Positions 18,439 to 27,886 of a stretch of 64,000 bases of DNA are shown here, one piece after another. The translations under genes and the position numbers were made by a program. The DNA comes from Sulfurimonas sediminis (GTDB lineage Bacteria > Campylobacterota > Campylobacteria > Campylobacterales > Sulfurimonadaceae): NCBI RefSeq assembly GCF_014905115.1, contig NZ_CP041235.1, positions 620,001 through 684,000 on the forward strand. The letters run 5' to 3'. The notes beneath the pieces were generated by a model. The model was not told the origin of the DNA. It ran no database searches and saw only the letters and a program-made list of their open reading frames with translations. Every line of letters starts with the position of its first letter. Within the stretch, counting starts at the first letter, position 1.

Positions 18439-19575
18439 ATGTATCGTATAACAAAATATATATTTTTAAGTTTTTTAGTAATATTTTTATCTGCTTGTGG
18501 TACTACGGAAGATGACACACAATCTGTTACAGTATCTTCTGAATCCAGTTCTAGCAGTGATGACAATTATGATTATTATACACCAACACAACCTCCAGTA
18601 GTATCACCACCTTTGATGCAACCTGCAAGTGTTACAACTGGGCTGAATGATTGGAGAAAACCAAGAGTTTACGCAAAAACAAAAATACTAGATTCATGTA
18701 ACGGCGAGAGCGTCTTCTCATTGCGTCCACATAAAAATACATTAGAAGCGATATTTGTTGATTATACTATGCCAACAATTTATCCAGATGGATATAGCCT
18801 TATAGCTGTACAGACAAGAGACACAACATTTTCTATTCCATTACAGTACAATAGTGCAACACATAAGTGGAGTAAAGAGTGTGCTACTGTAAAATATGTA
18901 GATAAAAATGACATCTATCCGACATATTTAATACGAGCAGTTAATGATGCAAACGGGAGCATTGTTACTGAGGAGAAGGTGGTGATGTTTGATGGTGGAA
19001 CAGAAAATTGTAAGGCGTGTCATGCATCTAATTCTGCTTATCCTTTGGCATATCCAAGTTCTGGAGCAGTAAATCTTGCTGATGCTGAAGCAGATTATAA
19101 AACAAATATTTTAGCATTGCATGATCAAAAACATCCAAATGCAGTATCTGGTTTACTGAGTTTATTAGAAGCAAAAGGCAAAATGTATGATACTGCTGGG
19201 CTTGTAGCAACATCACAAAGTACGCGAGTTACTTGTACAGATTGTCATGGAATTAATGCTGTACAAGCGAGTGGCTTTAAAAATGTACCAGCTTTGACAA
19301 ATGCTATTCATGATGTGCATGCAAACCTAAGTGAGCCAAACATTACAGGACCAAATAACTGTTTAACTTGTCACCCAGGAGAGACAATTACAAAAACATT
19401 TAACGGAAAGATAGTTCACCCGTTTACTGATGCATGGAAGGATGAAGATGGGCATGGTGAATGGAGTGAAAATAATGGTGTTTCTAGTTGTACTTTATGT
19501 CACGGTATGGATTTAAGAGGCACAAAAATATCTAACAATGTGAGTTGTTACAAATGTCATGGTAAAGAGTGGTAG
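18439..19575 (+). CDS. Pentaheme cytochrome c lipoprotein of the hydrogenase operon
   Basis: Likely electron acceptor for the hydrogenase. A lipoprotein signal (FLVIFLSAC, Cys at about residue 20) is followed by a Ser/Asp-rich linker, a domain of about 120 residues without hemes, and five CxxCH heme sites: CKACH, CTDCH, CLTCH, CTLCH and CYKCH. The last lies nearly at the C-terminus. Group 1 hydrogenases usually pair with a membrane cytochrome b, which is absent here. Partnership is inferred from the 14-base gap and shared orientation; I cannot name a family. Confidence 0.85.
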   Translation: MYRITKYIFLSFLVIFLSACGTTEDDTQSVTVSSESSSSSDDNYDYYTPTQPPVVSPPLMQPASVTTGLNDWRKPRVYAKTKILDSCNGESVFSLRPHKNTLEAIFVDYTMPTIYPDGYSLIAVQTRDTTFSIPLQYNSATHKWSKECATVKYVDKNDIYPTYLIRAVNDANGSIVTEEKVVMFDGGTENCKACHASNSAYPLAYPSSGAVNLADAEADYKTNILALHDQKHPNAVSGLLSLLEAKGKMYDTAGLVATSQSTRVTCTDCHGINAVQASGFKNVPALTNAIHDVHANLSEPNITGPNNCLTCHPGETITKTFNGKIVHPFTDAWKDEDGHGEWSENNGVSSCTLCHGMDLRGTKISNNVSCYKCHGKEW

Positions 19576-19581
19576 TAAAGT

Positions 19582-19604
19582 AAAAAAAGAGGGCTTAATG
19601 CCCT
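19582..19604 (-). terminator. Intrinsic terminator for the minus-strand yciH unit
   Basis: On the minus strand a GGGC/GCCC stem with a short ATTAA loop is followed by TCTTTTTTT. The stem spans the yciH stop codon. The same hairpin lies 15 bases after the cytochrome stop and may also help end plus-strand transcription, but without a T-run in that direction. Confidence 0.6.
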
Positions 19605-19939
19605 TGTTTAAAGCGAAACCCCTCTTTTTTTAGAAGTGGACGAAGTCTCTCTTTGACTTCTCCTTGAAATTCCATCTGAGTGTTTTTGATGGCTCCTCCA
19701 CATCCGAGCTGTTTTTTAAACTGCTTGAGGAGTTTTTCAACTTCCTCTTTTGGTCTATAAAATTCTCCAACAAGTGTGACACTCTTTCCTCTGCGTTTCT
19801 CTTTTTTAAATACCAAAAAATGTTTGTCAGGCTCTTGTATTTCATGTACATTTTTTTGTTCTGATCGATTTTCTACTTCTGCCCACTCATCAGTAATATT
19901 TGCACCAATGAAAAGATCTAGTTTCTTTCCTCTGCTCAT
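19595..19939 (-). CDS. SUI1/YciH-family translation factor-like protein
   Basis: The 114-residue protein carries an eIF1/SUI1-like domain in its C-terminal two thirds (KRRGKSVTLVGEFY, KQLGCGGAIKN, IQ-like MEFQGEVKERL, KEGFRFKQGH). Bacterial YciH proteins are thought to influence start-site selection fidelity. The start codon directly follows the stop of the upstream gene (TAAATG), so the two are probably cotranslated. Confidence 0.85.
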   Translation of the reverse strand: MSRGKKLDLFIGANITDEWAEVENRSEQKNVHEIQEPDKHFLVFKKEKRRGKSVTLVGEFYRPKEEVEKLLKQFKKQLGCGGAIKNTQMEFQGEVKERLRPLLKKEGFRFKQGH

Positions 19940-20788
19940 TTATTCTACTCTTTGTGCTAAAATACTCATCTGCTCTTTTGTGTAATTATTGTCATGAATT
20001 GTATCCATAATATTTTGCAAAGAGTATCTTTTATGATTATAAAGGACAACAAATATTTCATCCCCTTTTTGTAAAAAAGTTTTTTCACCATAAGAGGTAT
20101 AGCGTGTCGCTCCTATGCTGATGATAGCATTGGTCGGATTGTTACATCTATTAATATAGGCTTTTATATTTTCTAATGGTCCAAAATCCTCTTGTGTGTT
20201 TAGTTGATTTTGAATCCATTTGGTCAGTTTGTCGTAAAAGTAGCTGTATCCATTGAGTTCTACATTTTCACCGTAAGTGTGTAGTTTATTTTCTCGACGA
20301 AGAAAACTACAAATGCTGAAATTATCCATAATGCCACCCTCACAAAAGCTGTCTATTTTTAGTAGTGTTGGGGCAATACCTTTGGAGTTTGCTCCCCAGT
20401 TTTTTTTATCACTAATTTTTTTAGCACCACTGATTCGAATTGAACAGTCGTTATATGCAGCGAAATATTTTGGAGTAACAGCAGTGATTTGTCCATTAGT
20501 ATAGCTAAGCTCACATAGCAGTCCCACTTCAGGTTCTATCTGTACACGAAGATTTTTTGCAGGAAGTGTTATTTTTTGAGATGAAAGAGGATAGGTAAAG
20601 AGTACTTCATGCGGGCGGGAACTCTTACTCTCTTTTTTACAAGGTAAATAGAAAGGAAAAATCCCTTTAGGTGCTGCTTCATCTTGTGTAATGATATTTT
20701 TAAAATCCTCAAGCTCTCCTGCCTGTGCAAGGTGCAGGGCAAAATTGCCGGCAATTCCAATGCCCAAATACTCTTCGTATTTTTTCAT
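19940..20788 (-). CDS. Conserved protein of unknown function (DUF5718-like)
   Basis: A soluble 282-residue protein without signal or membrane segment. It resembles, from memory, the DUF5718 proteins of Campylobacterota. The stretches EPEVGLLCELSY, ISGAKKISDKKNWG and FLQKGDEIFVVLYNH recall the fumarylacetoacetate-hydrolase fold, but I cannot confirm this. It lies 2 bases after the ABC-F gene and abuts the SUI1-like gene, so all three form one minus-strand unit. Confidence 0.7.
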   Translation of the reverse strand: MKKYEEYLGIGIAGNFALHLAQAGELEDFKNIITQDEAAPKGIFPFYLPCKKESKSSRPHEVLFTYPLSSQKITLPAKNLRVQIEPEVGLLCELSYTNGQITAVTPKYFAAYNDCSIRISGAKKISDKKNWGANSKGIAPTLLKIDSFCEGGIMDNFSICSFLRRENKLHTYGENVELNGYSYFYDKLTKWIQNQLNTQEDFGPLENIKAYINRCNNPTNAIISIGATRYTSYGEKTFLQKGDEIFVVLYNHKRYSLQNIMDTIHDNNYTKEQMSILAQRVE

Positions 20789-20790
20789 TT

Positions 20791-22398
20791 TCAGAGTGTT
20801 CCGGCTTCTTTGGCAGCAGCAAACTCTTCATAGCTTCCTTGAAAGTCTGTATAGGTATGATCATCATGCAATTCTATGATGCGTGTGGCAAAAGCGTCAA
20901 GGAGTTCACGGTCATGCGAGACACAGATAACATTGCCCTTAAACTCATGCAGTGCTTCACCAAGGGCAACAATCGCTTCAAGGTCAAGGTGATTGGTCGG
21001 CTCATCAAGTACTAGGAAGTTTCCACCCTCAAGCATCATTTTACTGAGCATCATTCGGTGTTTTTCTCCTCCTGAAATCGCTTCGACATTTTTCTCCTGC
21101 TGTTCTCCATTAAAAAGCATTCTTCCAAGGCAGTTTCTTATCTCTGATATTTCACGCTTTGGATCAAATGCACGCAACCAGTCATAGAGTGTACCATCAC
21201 CTTTGATAATGTCCGCTGTATCTTGTGGAAAATAAGAAGACTCAATTGTTGCTCCCCATGTTACACTGCCACCACAGCTTGGTTTGAGCTCTTCCATAAT
21301 GATTTTGATCAGTGTAGTCTTTCCTACACCGTTTCCACCGATAATGGCGATTTTTTCACCAGGGTTTACTTTAAAAGTGACATCTTTTAAGACTTCATTG
21401 TCTCCGTATGCATGGCAGATATGCTCAACATTTAAGGCTTCATCTCCCATGACTCTTTTTGGTTTGAAAACGATAGACGGGTCACGGCGGGATGATGGCT
21501 TAATCTCTTCTATATTTAATTTTTCAAGTTGTTTTTGTCTTGATGTTGCCTGTTTTGCTTTTGATGCATTCGCGCTAAAACGACGAACAAAGGCTTCGAG
21601 TTGCTCTTTTTCTTTGAGTTTTTTTGCATTGTCGAGTTCCATCTGTTTTGCCATGACATTGGCCGCAATATACCAGTCATCATAGGTACCGGTAAATTCA
21701 CGGATTTTTTGATAATCTACATCAAGAATATTTGTGACTACTGCATTGAGAAAGTGTCTGTCATGTGAGATGACAACCATTGTACCTTCATGTCTTTTGA
21801 GTTCATTTTCGAGCCAGCTGATTGTTTCAATATCGAGATTATTGGTAGGTTCATCTAAAAATAAGACATCAGGTTTTGGGTATAAAACCTGTGCTAAAAG
21901 TACTTTGAATTTGTCTGCAGAATCAAGTGTACTCATAAGTTCATTGTGCTTCTCAGCAGGAATGCCTACATTTTCTAGGATTTTTGCAATGTTTACATCG
22001 TACTCATAGGTCGGATCCTCTTCCACACAGATAGTTTCAAGTTCAGCAAGACGGTTATTAACAGCATCGTCTTCAAAATCACCAGACATGTATATCTCTT
22101 CTTTCTCTTTGATAGCATCATACAAGCGTCTGTTTCCGTACAAAACAGCATCCATAATTGTAAAGTCTTCATAAGCATATTGATTTTGTCCTAAAACGCC
22201 GACTTTGTTTTGTTTTGGGATGATGACTTCACCCTCATACTCATTGATTTGACCTGAAAGAATTTTTAAAAATGTTGTTTTTCCGGCACCGTTTGCACCG
22301 ATAAGACCATATCTTTTATGACGGTCAAGTTTTAAGTTTATATCTTGAAAAAGCACTCTGTTTCCAAAGCGCATCGTTAAATTTTGTACTGTTACCAT
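20791..22398 (-). CDS. ABC-F family ATPase (YbiT-like)
   Basis: Soluble tandem-ATPase protein that likely acts on the ribosome. It has two ABC domains: Walker A GANGAGKTT and GGNGVGKTT, Walker B VLFLDEPTNNLD and FLVLDEPTNHLD. A charged linker of about 80 residues lies between them. No membrane segments. The 535-residue length and MVTVQNLTMRFGNRVLF start match the YbiT branch rather than EttA or Uup. First gene of the minus-strand trio. Confidence 0.9.
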   Translation of the reverse strand: MVTVQNLTMRFGNRVLFQDINLKLDRHKRYGLIGANGAGKTTFLKILSGQINEYEGEVIIPKQNKVGVLGQNQYAYEDFTIMDAVLYGNRRLYDAIKEKEEIYMSGDFEDDAVNNRLAELETICVEEDPTYEYDVNIAKILENVGIPAEKHNELMSTLDSADKFKVLLAQVLYPKPDVLFLDEPTNNLDIETISWLENELKRHEGTMVVISHDRHFLNAVVTNILDVDYQKIREFTGTYDDWYIAANVMAKQMELDNAKKLKEKEQLEAFVRRFSANASKAKQATSRQKQLEKLNIEEIKPSSRRDPSIVFKPKRVMGDEALNVEHICHAYGDNEVLKDVTFKVNPGEKIAIIGGNGVGKTTLIKIIMEELKPSCGGSVTWGATIESSYFPQDTADIIKGDGTLYDWLRAFDPKREISEIRNCLGRMLFNGEQQEKNVEAISGGEKHRMMLSKMMLEGGNFLVLDEPTNHLDLEAIVALGEALHEFKGNVICVSHDRELLDAFATRIIELHDDHTYTDFQGSYEEFAAAKEAGTL

Positions 22399-22445
22399 AT
22401 TGTTTAGCCTATATAATATTTTTCGCGATTATATCTAAAATATGG

Positions 22446-23717
22446 TTAAAAACAGACTACTTGATTTCGTCCATTTGCTTTTGCCTCGTATAAAGCCTGA
22501 TCAACGCGTTTTAAGAGTGATGTCTCCTTTTCTGTGTTTATGTACTCTGTAACGCCAATACTTACTGTAATTTTTTCTACATGTTCAAAAGAATGTTCTT
22601 CTACCCTTTTACGTATTTTTTGGGCAAGTTCCATGGCCTGCTCAGCATTTGTATGGGGAGCCAGCAGCATAAACTCTTCACCGCCCCATCGTCCGAAACT
22701 GTCCGTTTTTCTTATGGTTTGCAAAACAATACGACTCAACTCCTGCAAAACATAATCGCCTACATCATGTCCATAGGTGTCATTGACATGCTTAAATTTG
22801 TCTATGTCAAGCATAAGCAGGCTGAAAACTTCACCGTATCGTTTTGTTCTTTTTATTTCATCTTCTATAAGCGTTGACATTTTATAACGATTATACAAGC
22901 CTGTAAGCGCATCTTTGGTTGCAAGTTTTTGAAGTTCTTTTTCCAGGGCAACCCTTTGTGTTATATCACGGCTTGTAGAGACAAAGTAGCGCACTTTTCC
23001 GTTTTTATCTTTTATGGGAGAGATGATTTTTTCATCATAGTACAGACTTCCGTCTTTTCTTTTGTTGATTAAAGTATTTTGGTAGGTTTTCCCGTCCAGG
23101 ACAGTTTTCCATAAATTGTCATAAAATTTTTTTGAATGTTCTCCTGATTTGAGTATACGGTTGCTTTTTCCTATAAGCTCACTCTCTTCATATTGTGTAT
23201 TCTCGGTTGCAGCAGGATTTACATAAATGATTTTTCCGTCAACATCTGTAATTTGTACCATTTCATGCATCTGTTCTACAGCCTGCGAAAGAAGTTTCAG
23301 CTTCTCTTCGCTCTTTTTGAGCTGCTGTGCTGCTCTTTCATTTTGTATGCGTTGTATAAGGGTTTCTAATTTTTCATTAACAGCATCCAAATCTACCGGT
23401 TTGAGAATGTAGCCGTCTATTCCAAGGTTAATGGCTTTGTGTAAAAATTCACTGTCATTGTGAGCGGTTATAAGCATAATAAGTTGGGAAGGATTGATTT
23501 TTTTGATGGCTTCAACCATCTCAAGCCCACTCATTTTTGGCATACGGATATCTGAAATAACAATATCAGGATGGTGTTTTTTGTACAAAGAGAGACCCTC
23601 TTCTCCATCTTTTGCAATATAAATCTTCGTGCAAAAACGCTGTAAAAAGCGTGAGAGCATCTCTCTTACATGTACTTCATCTTCCACATACAGTATAGTA
23701 ATATCATTCTTACTCAT
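22446..23717 (-). CDS. Response regulator diguanylate cyclase (REC-PAS-GGDEF)
   Basis: Output protein of the adjacent histidine kinase. It has a receiver with phospho-acceptor Asp56 (ISDIRMPKMSG), a PAS domain (about 145-260; IIYVNPAATENTQYEESEL, PAC-like KDKNGKVRYFVSTSRDIT) and a GGDEF domain with DALTGLYNRYK and intact GGEEF. It should make cyclic-di-GMP when phosphorylated. ATG at 23717 gives an 8-base overlap with the kinase gene; a TTG one codon upstream is possible. Confidence 0.9.
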   Translation of the reverse strand: MSKNDITILYVEDEVHVREMLSRFLQRFCTKIYIAKDGEEGLSLYKKHHPDIVISDIRMPKMSGLEMVEAIKKINPSQLIMLITAHNDSEFLHKAINLGIDGYILKPVDLDAVNEKLETLIQRIQNERAAQQLKKSEEKLKLLSQAVEQMHEMVQITDVDGKIIYVNPAATENTQYEESELIGKSNRILKSGEHSKKFYDNLWKTVLDGKTYQNTLINKRKDGSLYYDEKIISPIKDKNGKVRYFVSTSRDITQRVALEKELQKLATKDALTGLYNRYKMSTLIEDEIKRTKRYGEVFSLLMLDIDKFKHVNDTYGHDVGDYVLQELSRIVLQTIRKTDSFGRWGGEEFMLLAPHTNAEQAMELAQKIRKRVEEHSFEHVEKITVSIGVTEYINTEKETSLLKRVDQALYEAKANGRNQVVCF

Positions 23718-25662
23718 CAAAGTCTATCCTAAATTCTGCACCTTCGTTGGTGTTTTTTACGCTCAGTTTTGCGTTCATATTTTCTTCAATCATCATTTTA
23801 GACATATAAAGACCCATTCCTGTTCCTTTGCCCTGTTCTTTTGTCGTAAAGTAGGGCTCAAAAACCCTGTCTATAACCTCTGGAGTGATTCCACCACCAT
23901 TATCACGTACTATTACTGTATGATTCTTTAAAACAATTGTAATTTTAGCGTCACTGATATTTCTTTCAAGCAAAACATCTTTTGCATTGTTGATAAGATT
24001 TAAAATAACCTGCTGCAGTTCATTTTTGTATCCGACTACTTCAAAATCTTCACCAAGCAGCGTAACTTTTATATTGTTGTTTTGCAATTGGGCCTTTTGA
24101 ATAGAGAGCACTCTTTGTATCGCCTCTTTTACACTGAATCGTTCCTGTGTTTTGTCAACCCGGTAAAAATTTCTAAAATCATCAATAGTATCGGACATAA
24201 ACTGAATCACTTTTTTTGTTGATTTTATAAAGTCATCAAGATACTCTTTTGTAATTAATCCGTCTTCATAGTCATATTTGAGATTTTGAACGGCTATGCT
24301 TATCTCATTAAGCGGTTGTCTCCACTGATGGGCAATGGCGCCTATCATCTCTCCCATGGATGCAAGTTTACTCTGCTGTTGGAGTGTTTCAAGCTGTCTG
24401 ATATTTTCATTTGTTTTTTCTTTTACGAGTTCTTCGAGTGTTTCATTGAGTTTGTTAAGCTCTTCTGTGCGCTCTTTGACTTTTTTCTCGACATCTTTTT
24501 TTGACTCCTCTAACTTTTGAAGCATAATCTGCAGAGAGTCTGCCAACTCTTCTATTTCATCATGTGTATGAATAGTATTGAAGTCAATGTTGTTTTTTGA
24601 AGTATCATTGGCAATGGCTTTTGCGGCCTGGGTGATTTTACTCAGCGGTGTAATAAGTCGACGGACAAGTATAAGAGATACCAAAGCAATAAGCAGGGAG
24701 ACCAACAAACTGTAAAGAGCAAGTGAGCGAATAAAATTTTCATAGTCTTTTTGTAAAAAACTGCTTGTAGATGTAAGTGCAATGTATATAAATTTATCTT
24801 TTGTATAGTGAAGTGTTGTATAGGTAAACAATATATCATCTTTATAGTAACTCTGTTTACTCAGATCAAAATCATAATCAAGTCTGTACTCTTTGTGTCC
24901 AAACACATATCCGAATGTTTTGCTTTGGTCCTTATTGTAAATATAGTATTTGTTTTTGTCCGCAAGATAGATATTTTTAGGGCTGTTTTTGTCATCATAT
25001 TGTTTAATCACCCGAAAAAGTTTATTGATATTTGCATTAATGATGAGCATACCAAAGAGTTTTTTATCAATATATATTGGTAAAGAGATGCGAATAGTCG
25101 GCGTAAGCGGATAGGAAAGCTGTCCATACTCTTTATTGAGTGTTATATCTGAGACAGAAACCTCTTTTGGGTAGAGTTTTATTGTTTCTTGAAAGTATTT
25201 TTTTGCTGCTTTATCCTGTAAGAGACTCTTCTTTTGAATATGTACTCCCTGTTTGTCTTTATAGGTGACAAGGAGTTCCCAACCAGTTTTATATAAAAGA
25301 CGGATATTGAAATAGGCATCGTTATGTGATAAAAGAGCGATAAAGTTTTTTTCAAGAGAAGACTGTATCCCTTCCAAGGTTCTGTTTGTTTTTTTATCAT
25401 AATTGTAAGGATTGTAAAATGCCCGTGTATATGCTATAACATCTTCATTTTTTGAGAGAACTTTTGCATCATATATAACCTGTTTGATGTCATTGTAAAT
25501 ACTTTCTTTGTTTTGTTTGAGTTCAAAGTTGAGATGTTCAAGGGAGTTCTCTTTTGAATACTGCATCATAAGAGAAAAAGATAAAAAGACAATCACAAGT
25601 ATTCCGACAGTGGCAATGATAAAAATGCTGATGGCAACCTTTGTTGAGAGACTAATGCGCAT
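23710..25662 (-). CDS. Cache-domain sensor histidine kinase
   Basis: Membrane sensor kinase of 650 residues: helix at about 8-32, a large periplasmic dCache-like domain (about 35-310; SYPLTPTIRISLPIYIDKKL, FGMLIINANINKLF), second helix near 325-345, HAMP, coiled coil (about 395-435), then the phospho-acceptor His445 in GAIAHQWRQPLNEISI and an HATPase with NLINNAKDVL, VRDNGGGI and GKGTGMGLYMS. The ATG at 25662 overlaps the upstream repeat-protein gene by 11 bases (ATGCGCATTAG); a TTG 30 bases earlier is less likely. It is coupled on both sides, so the repeat protein, kinase and cyclase are probably one system. Confidence 0.9.
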   Translation of the reverse strand: MRISLSTKVAISIFIIATVGILVIVFLSFSLMMQYSKENSLEHLNFELKQNKESIYNDIKQVIYDAKVLSKNEDVIAYTRAFYNPYNYDKKTNRTLEGIQSSLEKNFIALLSHNDAYFNIRLLYKTGWELLVTYKDKQGVHIQKKSLLQDKAAKKYFQETIKLYPKEVSVSDITLNKEYGQLSYPLTPTIRISLPIYIDKKLFGMLIINANINKLFRVIKQYDDKNSPKNIYLADKNKYYIYNKDQSKTFGYVFGHKEYRLDYDFDLSKQSYYKDDILFTYTTLHYTKDKFIYIALTSTSSFLQKDYENFIRSLALYSLLVSLLIALVSLILVRRLITPLSKITQAAKAIANDTSKNNIDFNTIHTHDEIEELADSLQIMLQKLEESKKDVEKKVKERTEELNKLNETLEELVKEKTNENIRQLETLQQQSKLASMGEMIGAIAHQWRQPLNEISIAVQNLKYDYEDGLITKEYLDDFIKSTKKVIQFMSDTIDDFRNFYRVDKTQERFSVKEAIQRVLSIQKAQLQNNNIKVTLLGEDFEVVGYKNELQQVILNLINNAKDVLLERNISDAKITIVLKNHTVIVRDNGGGITPEVIDRVFEPYFTTKEQGKGTGMGLYMSKMMIEENMNAKLSVKNTNEGAEFRIDFDE

Positions 25663-27424
25663 AGGTACTGTCTCTGAGAATTTGTTGTGCAAGTTTATTT
25701 GTTGCCTCTAAGACACTGAAAACATCTGAGGGTGTTTTGTTCTTTGGTGTTTTTTGTGAAAGCGCAGTTGTATGCTCTTGTATATTATAGTAAACGCGCA
25801 GTTCTGAAACAGTTCCGCTGATGAGGCGTAAGGCATTATATACAGAGTTCGGTGTGATGATTTTGTCACGCGGAATAGTCAGTGTTGCCGAGTTGAGATT
25901 GCCTCTTTTTTTGATTTTTGTAAGTGTCTGCATCAGTTGTAAACTTTGCATAAAGACATCAGCGGGAGCTTTTGATTCATACTTCAGTAAAGGAATAAGC
26001 ATCTGTTTTTGCGTCAAATGATAAGTGACAATCTGGATGTTTTTATAGAGTTTGACAGCAAGAATATAGGTCTCATTCGGAGTATACTCCTGATTTAAAA
26101 TTGTGTCAAGTTCATACGATATTTTCCATAAGAGATTATAAACATCAGAAGGTGTTTTGTCCTGGTAGATTTTTTTCTCGAGGTAATTTCTGTAGGAGAT
26201 AAAATTATAATTATATTTTTTTGTATTGTAAACAAGGTTGATTTCATCATCAAGTCGTAAAATGAGTTCATATACCTCACTTGGTGTTATTTTTGTATTT
26301 GGTGCATCAGGGATTTGTGAAGGATAAAATCCTTCGAGTGATTTTAGTTTTGCTGTTTTTTCCAAATCTTCAAGACCCTTTACATAGACATAAATAGGCT
26401 CAAGTCCATATACATACGGTACTTTTTTTGCTTTGAGCTGGATGCCTCTTCTCTCTTTGATTCGCATAATTTTATGCAAAATATATTCGCTGAGTGCATA
26501 CACTTCATTCGGTGTTTTGATAAGTGATTTTTGTGGATATTGATTGAGCGGATGAGAAAAATCAAAAGTAGGCAGCAGGGCTTTTGCATATTCAAGATTT
26601 TGGACGACATCCGAAGGTGTCTTTTTTGTTTGGAGTTTTTTTGGTGGAAAACTTCTTTCTATTCCCAAACGGCGAGAGAGTCTGTTAAGCTCTGCTTTGA
26701 CGGTTTGGAGCGAATCATACACTTCTGTGGGAGAGATGACTTTGTGCTTGGCTTTTGGGACAGGTACGGGTGTCATCCAGAGTTTTTTTTCAACTTCACT
26801 TATCTTTTTTATCAAATCTATTGAGGCATAAAGTGCATGATTTGGATGAAGGTTTGGTCGTTTTGGCGGCATTTTTACATCACTGTACTCTCTTTGTGAA
26901 GAGCGTAAAAACTCAATACGCTCAAGAATCTGCTGTGATTGGATATAAACATCACTCGGGGTAAATCCCTGTCCCAGCAACTCATCGAAACCAAGAGAAA
27001 CTGTCCAGAGTACTTGGTAAACATCACTCGGTGTTTTGTCTTTGTACTGTTTGTAAGCAAAGTACTTTTTTTGGTTTTTGAGCAGGTAGTGAATCTCTTC
27101 TTTGAGTCGTATGACATTGTTGTATACATCCTGCGGGGTAATTTTTCTTGGAGGAACAGGCGGAATGGCAATAGGACCAAAGTTATGTATTTCTCTGTAT
27201 TTGTTTACTTTTGTCAATACCTCAAGTGTTTTTTGAATAACATGCCGCGGCAGTTTGTTATGTTGCTGTTCAACCTCTTTGAGCGGTTTTGTGATGCCGT
27301 TTTCTTTGCGCAGTTCTTCAACCATCTGTTTGAGTACAATAGACTGCGAATAGACATCAGAAGGTGTCTTTACCGAAGCATATAAAAATATCCCAAAGAG
27401 TAAAAAAAGCTGTATAAATTTCAT
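25652..27424 (-). CDS. Exported protein with about 16 TPSDVY-type repeats, unknown function
   Basis: I do not recognise this 590-residue protein. Residues 1-16 are a signal peptide (FIQLFLLFGIFLYAS). The rest is built of units of roughly 24-40 residues, each opening with a motif like KTPSDVY or ITPSEVY, followed by an amphipathic helix. Clear copies begin near 19, 95, 130, 154, 231, 268, 302, 381, 422, 446, 481, 521 and 563; weaker ones near 57, 196 and 343. A larger block (about 94-290) is repeated at about 380-585, with the same order and tell-tale spacing (KDKTPSDVYQVLW versus QDKTPSDVYNLLW). It is probably periplasmic and may present a signal to the Cache kinase encoded next. Confidence 0.85.
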   Translation of the reverse strand: MKFIQLFLLFGIFLYASVKTPSDVYSQSIVLKQMVEELRKENGITKPLKEVEQQHNKLPRHVIQKTLEVLTKVNKYREIHNFGPIAIPPVPPRKITPQDVYNNVIRLKEEIHYLLKNQKKYFAYKQYKDKTPSDVYQVLWTVSLGFDELLGQGFTPSDVYIQSQQILERIEFLRSSQREYSDVKMPPKRPNLHPNHALYASIDLIKKISEVEKKLWMTPVPVPKAKHKVISPTEVYDSLQTVKAELNRLSRRLGIERSFPPKKLQTKKTPSDVVQNLEYAKALLPTFDFSHPLNQYPQKSLIKTPNEVYALSEYILHKIMRIKERRGIQLKAKKVPYVYGLEPIYVYVKGLEDLEKTAKLKSLEGFYPSQIPDAPNTKITPSEVYELILRLDDEINLVYNTKKYNYNFISYRNYLEKKIYQDKTPSDVYNLLWKISYELDTILNQEYTPNETYILAVKLYKNIQIVTYHLTQKQMLIPLLKYESKAPADVFMQSLQLMQTLTKIKKRGNLNSATLTIPRDKIITPNSVYNALRLISGTVSELRVYYNIQEHTTALSQKTPKNKTPSDVFSVLEATNKLAQQILRDSTYAH

Positions 27425-27513
27425 ATTCTTCCCGTTTTCTTTTCATTATAAAACAAAAAACTTTTGTATCTTCTTAAACCCAAGCTTCTAAGTTTATGTG
27501 CTACAATAACATT

Positions 27514-27879
27514 ATGCAAATAAGAGAAATGACACTCAAAGAACTTTACCCCGTGTATGACCTGGTAAAACAGCTTTACACAGAGCTGAGCTACGATGAA
27601 TTTGAAGACCTTGTCTACGATATGCGACACATGGAATATAAGATGTTCGGTATCCTTGAACGCGGTGAACTGGTATGCTACGGAGGTGCAGCGGTGCAGA
27701 CAAGCCTCTGCCATAAAAGACATCTTTATGTTTTTGATTTGGTCACGGATGAAAAACATCGTGAAAAAGGCTATGCCAAAATGATGCTGGAGTATCTGCA
27801 GGATTATGCCAAAACTGCCGCCTGCGAAAAACTTGTACTCTCCTTCAAATGGCAAGGAAAAAATGTTATCCAAGTGTAA
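27514..27879 (+). CDS. GNAT acetyltransferase, apparently shortened at the C-terminus
   Basis: Acetyl-CoA-dependent N-acetyltransferase of unknown substrate. The N-terminal strands and helices and the acetyl-CoA motif (VTDEKHREKGYAKMMLEYL) are present. The protein ends after KLVLSFKWQGKNVIQV, at about 121 residues, before the last strand-helix with the usual aromatic FYEKxGF. The stop lies 8 bases before a hairpin-repeat array, so the 3' end may have been replaced by the array. ATG 27514 fits the family start (MQIREMT). Possibly inactive. Confidence 0.65.
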   Translation: MQIREMTLKELYPVYDLVKQLYTELSYDEFEDLVYDMRHMEYKMFGILERGELVCYGGAAVQTSLCHKRHLYVFDLVTDEKHREKGYAKMMLEYLQDYAKTAACEKLVLSFKWQGKNVIQV

Positions 27880-27886
27880 AAATTGA

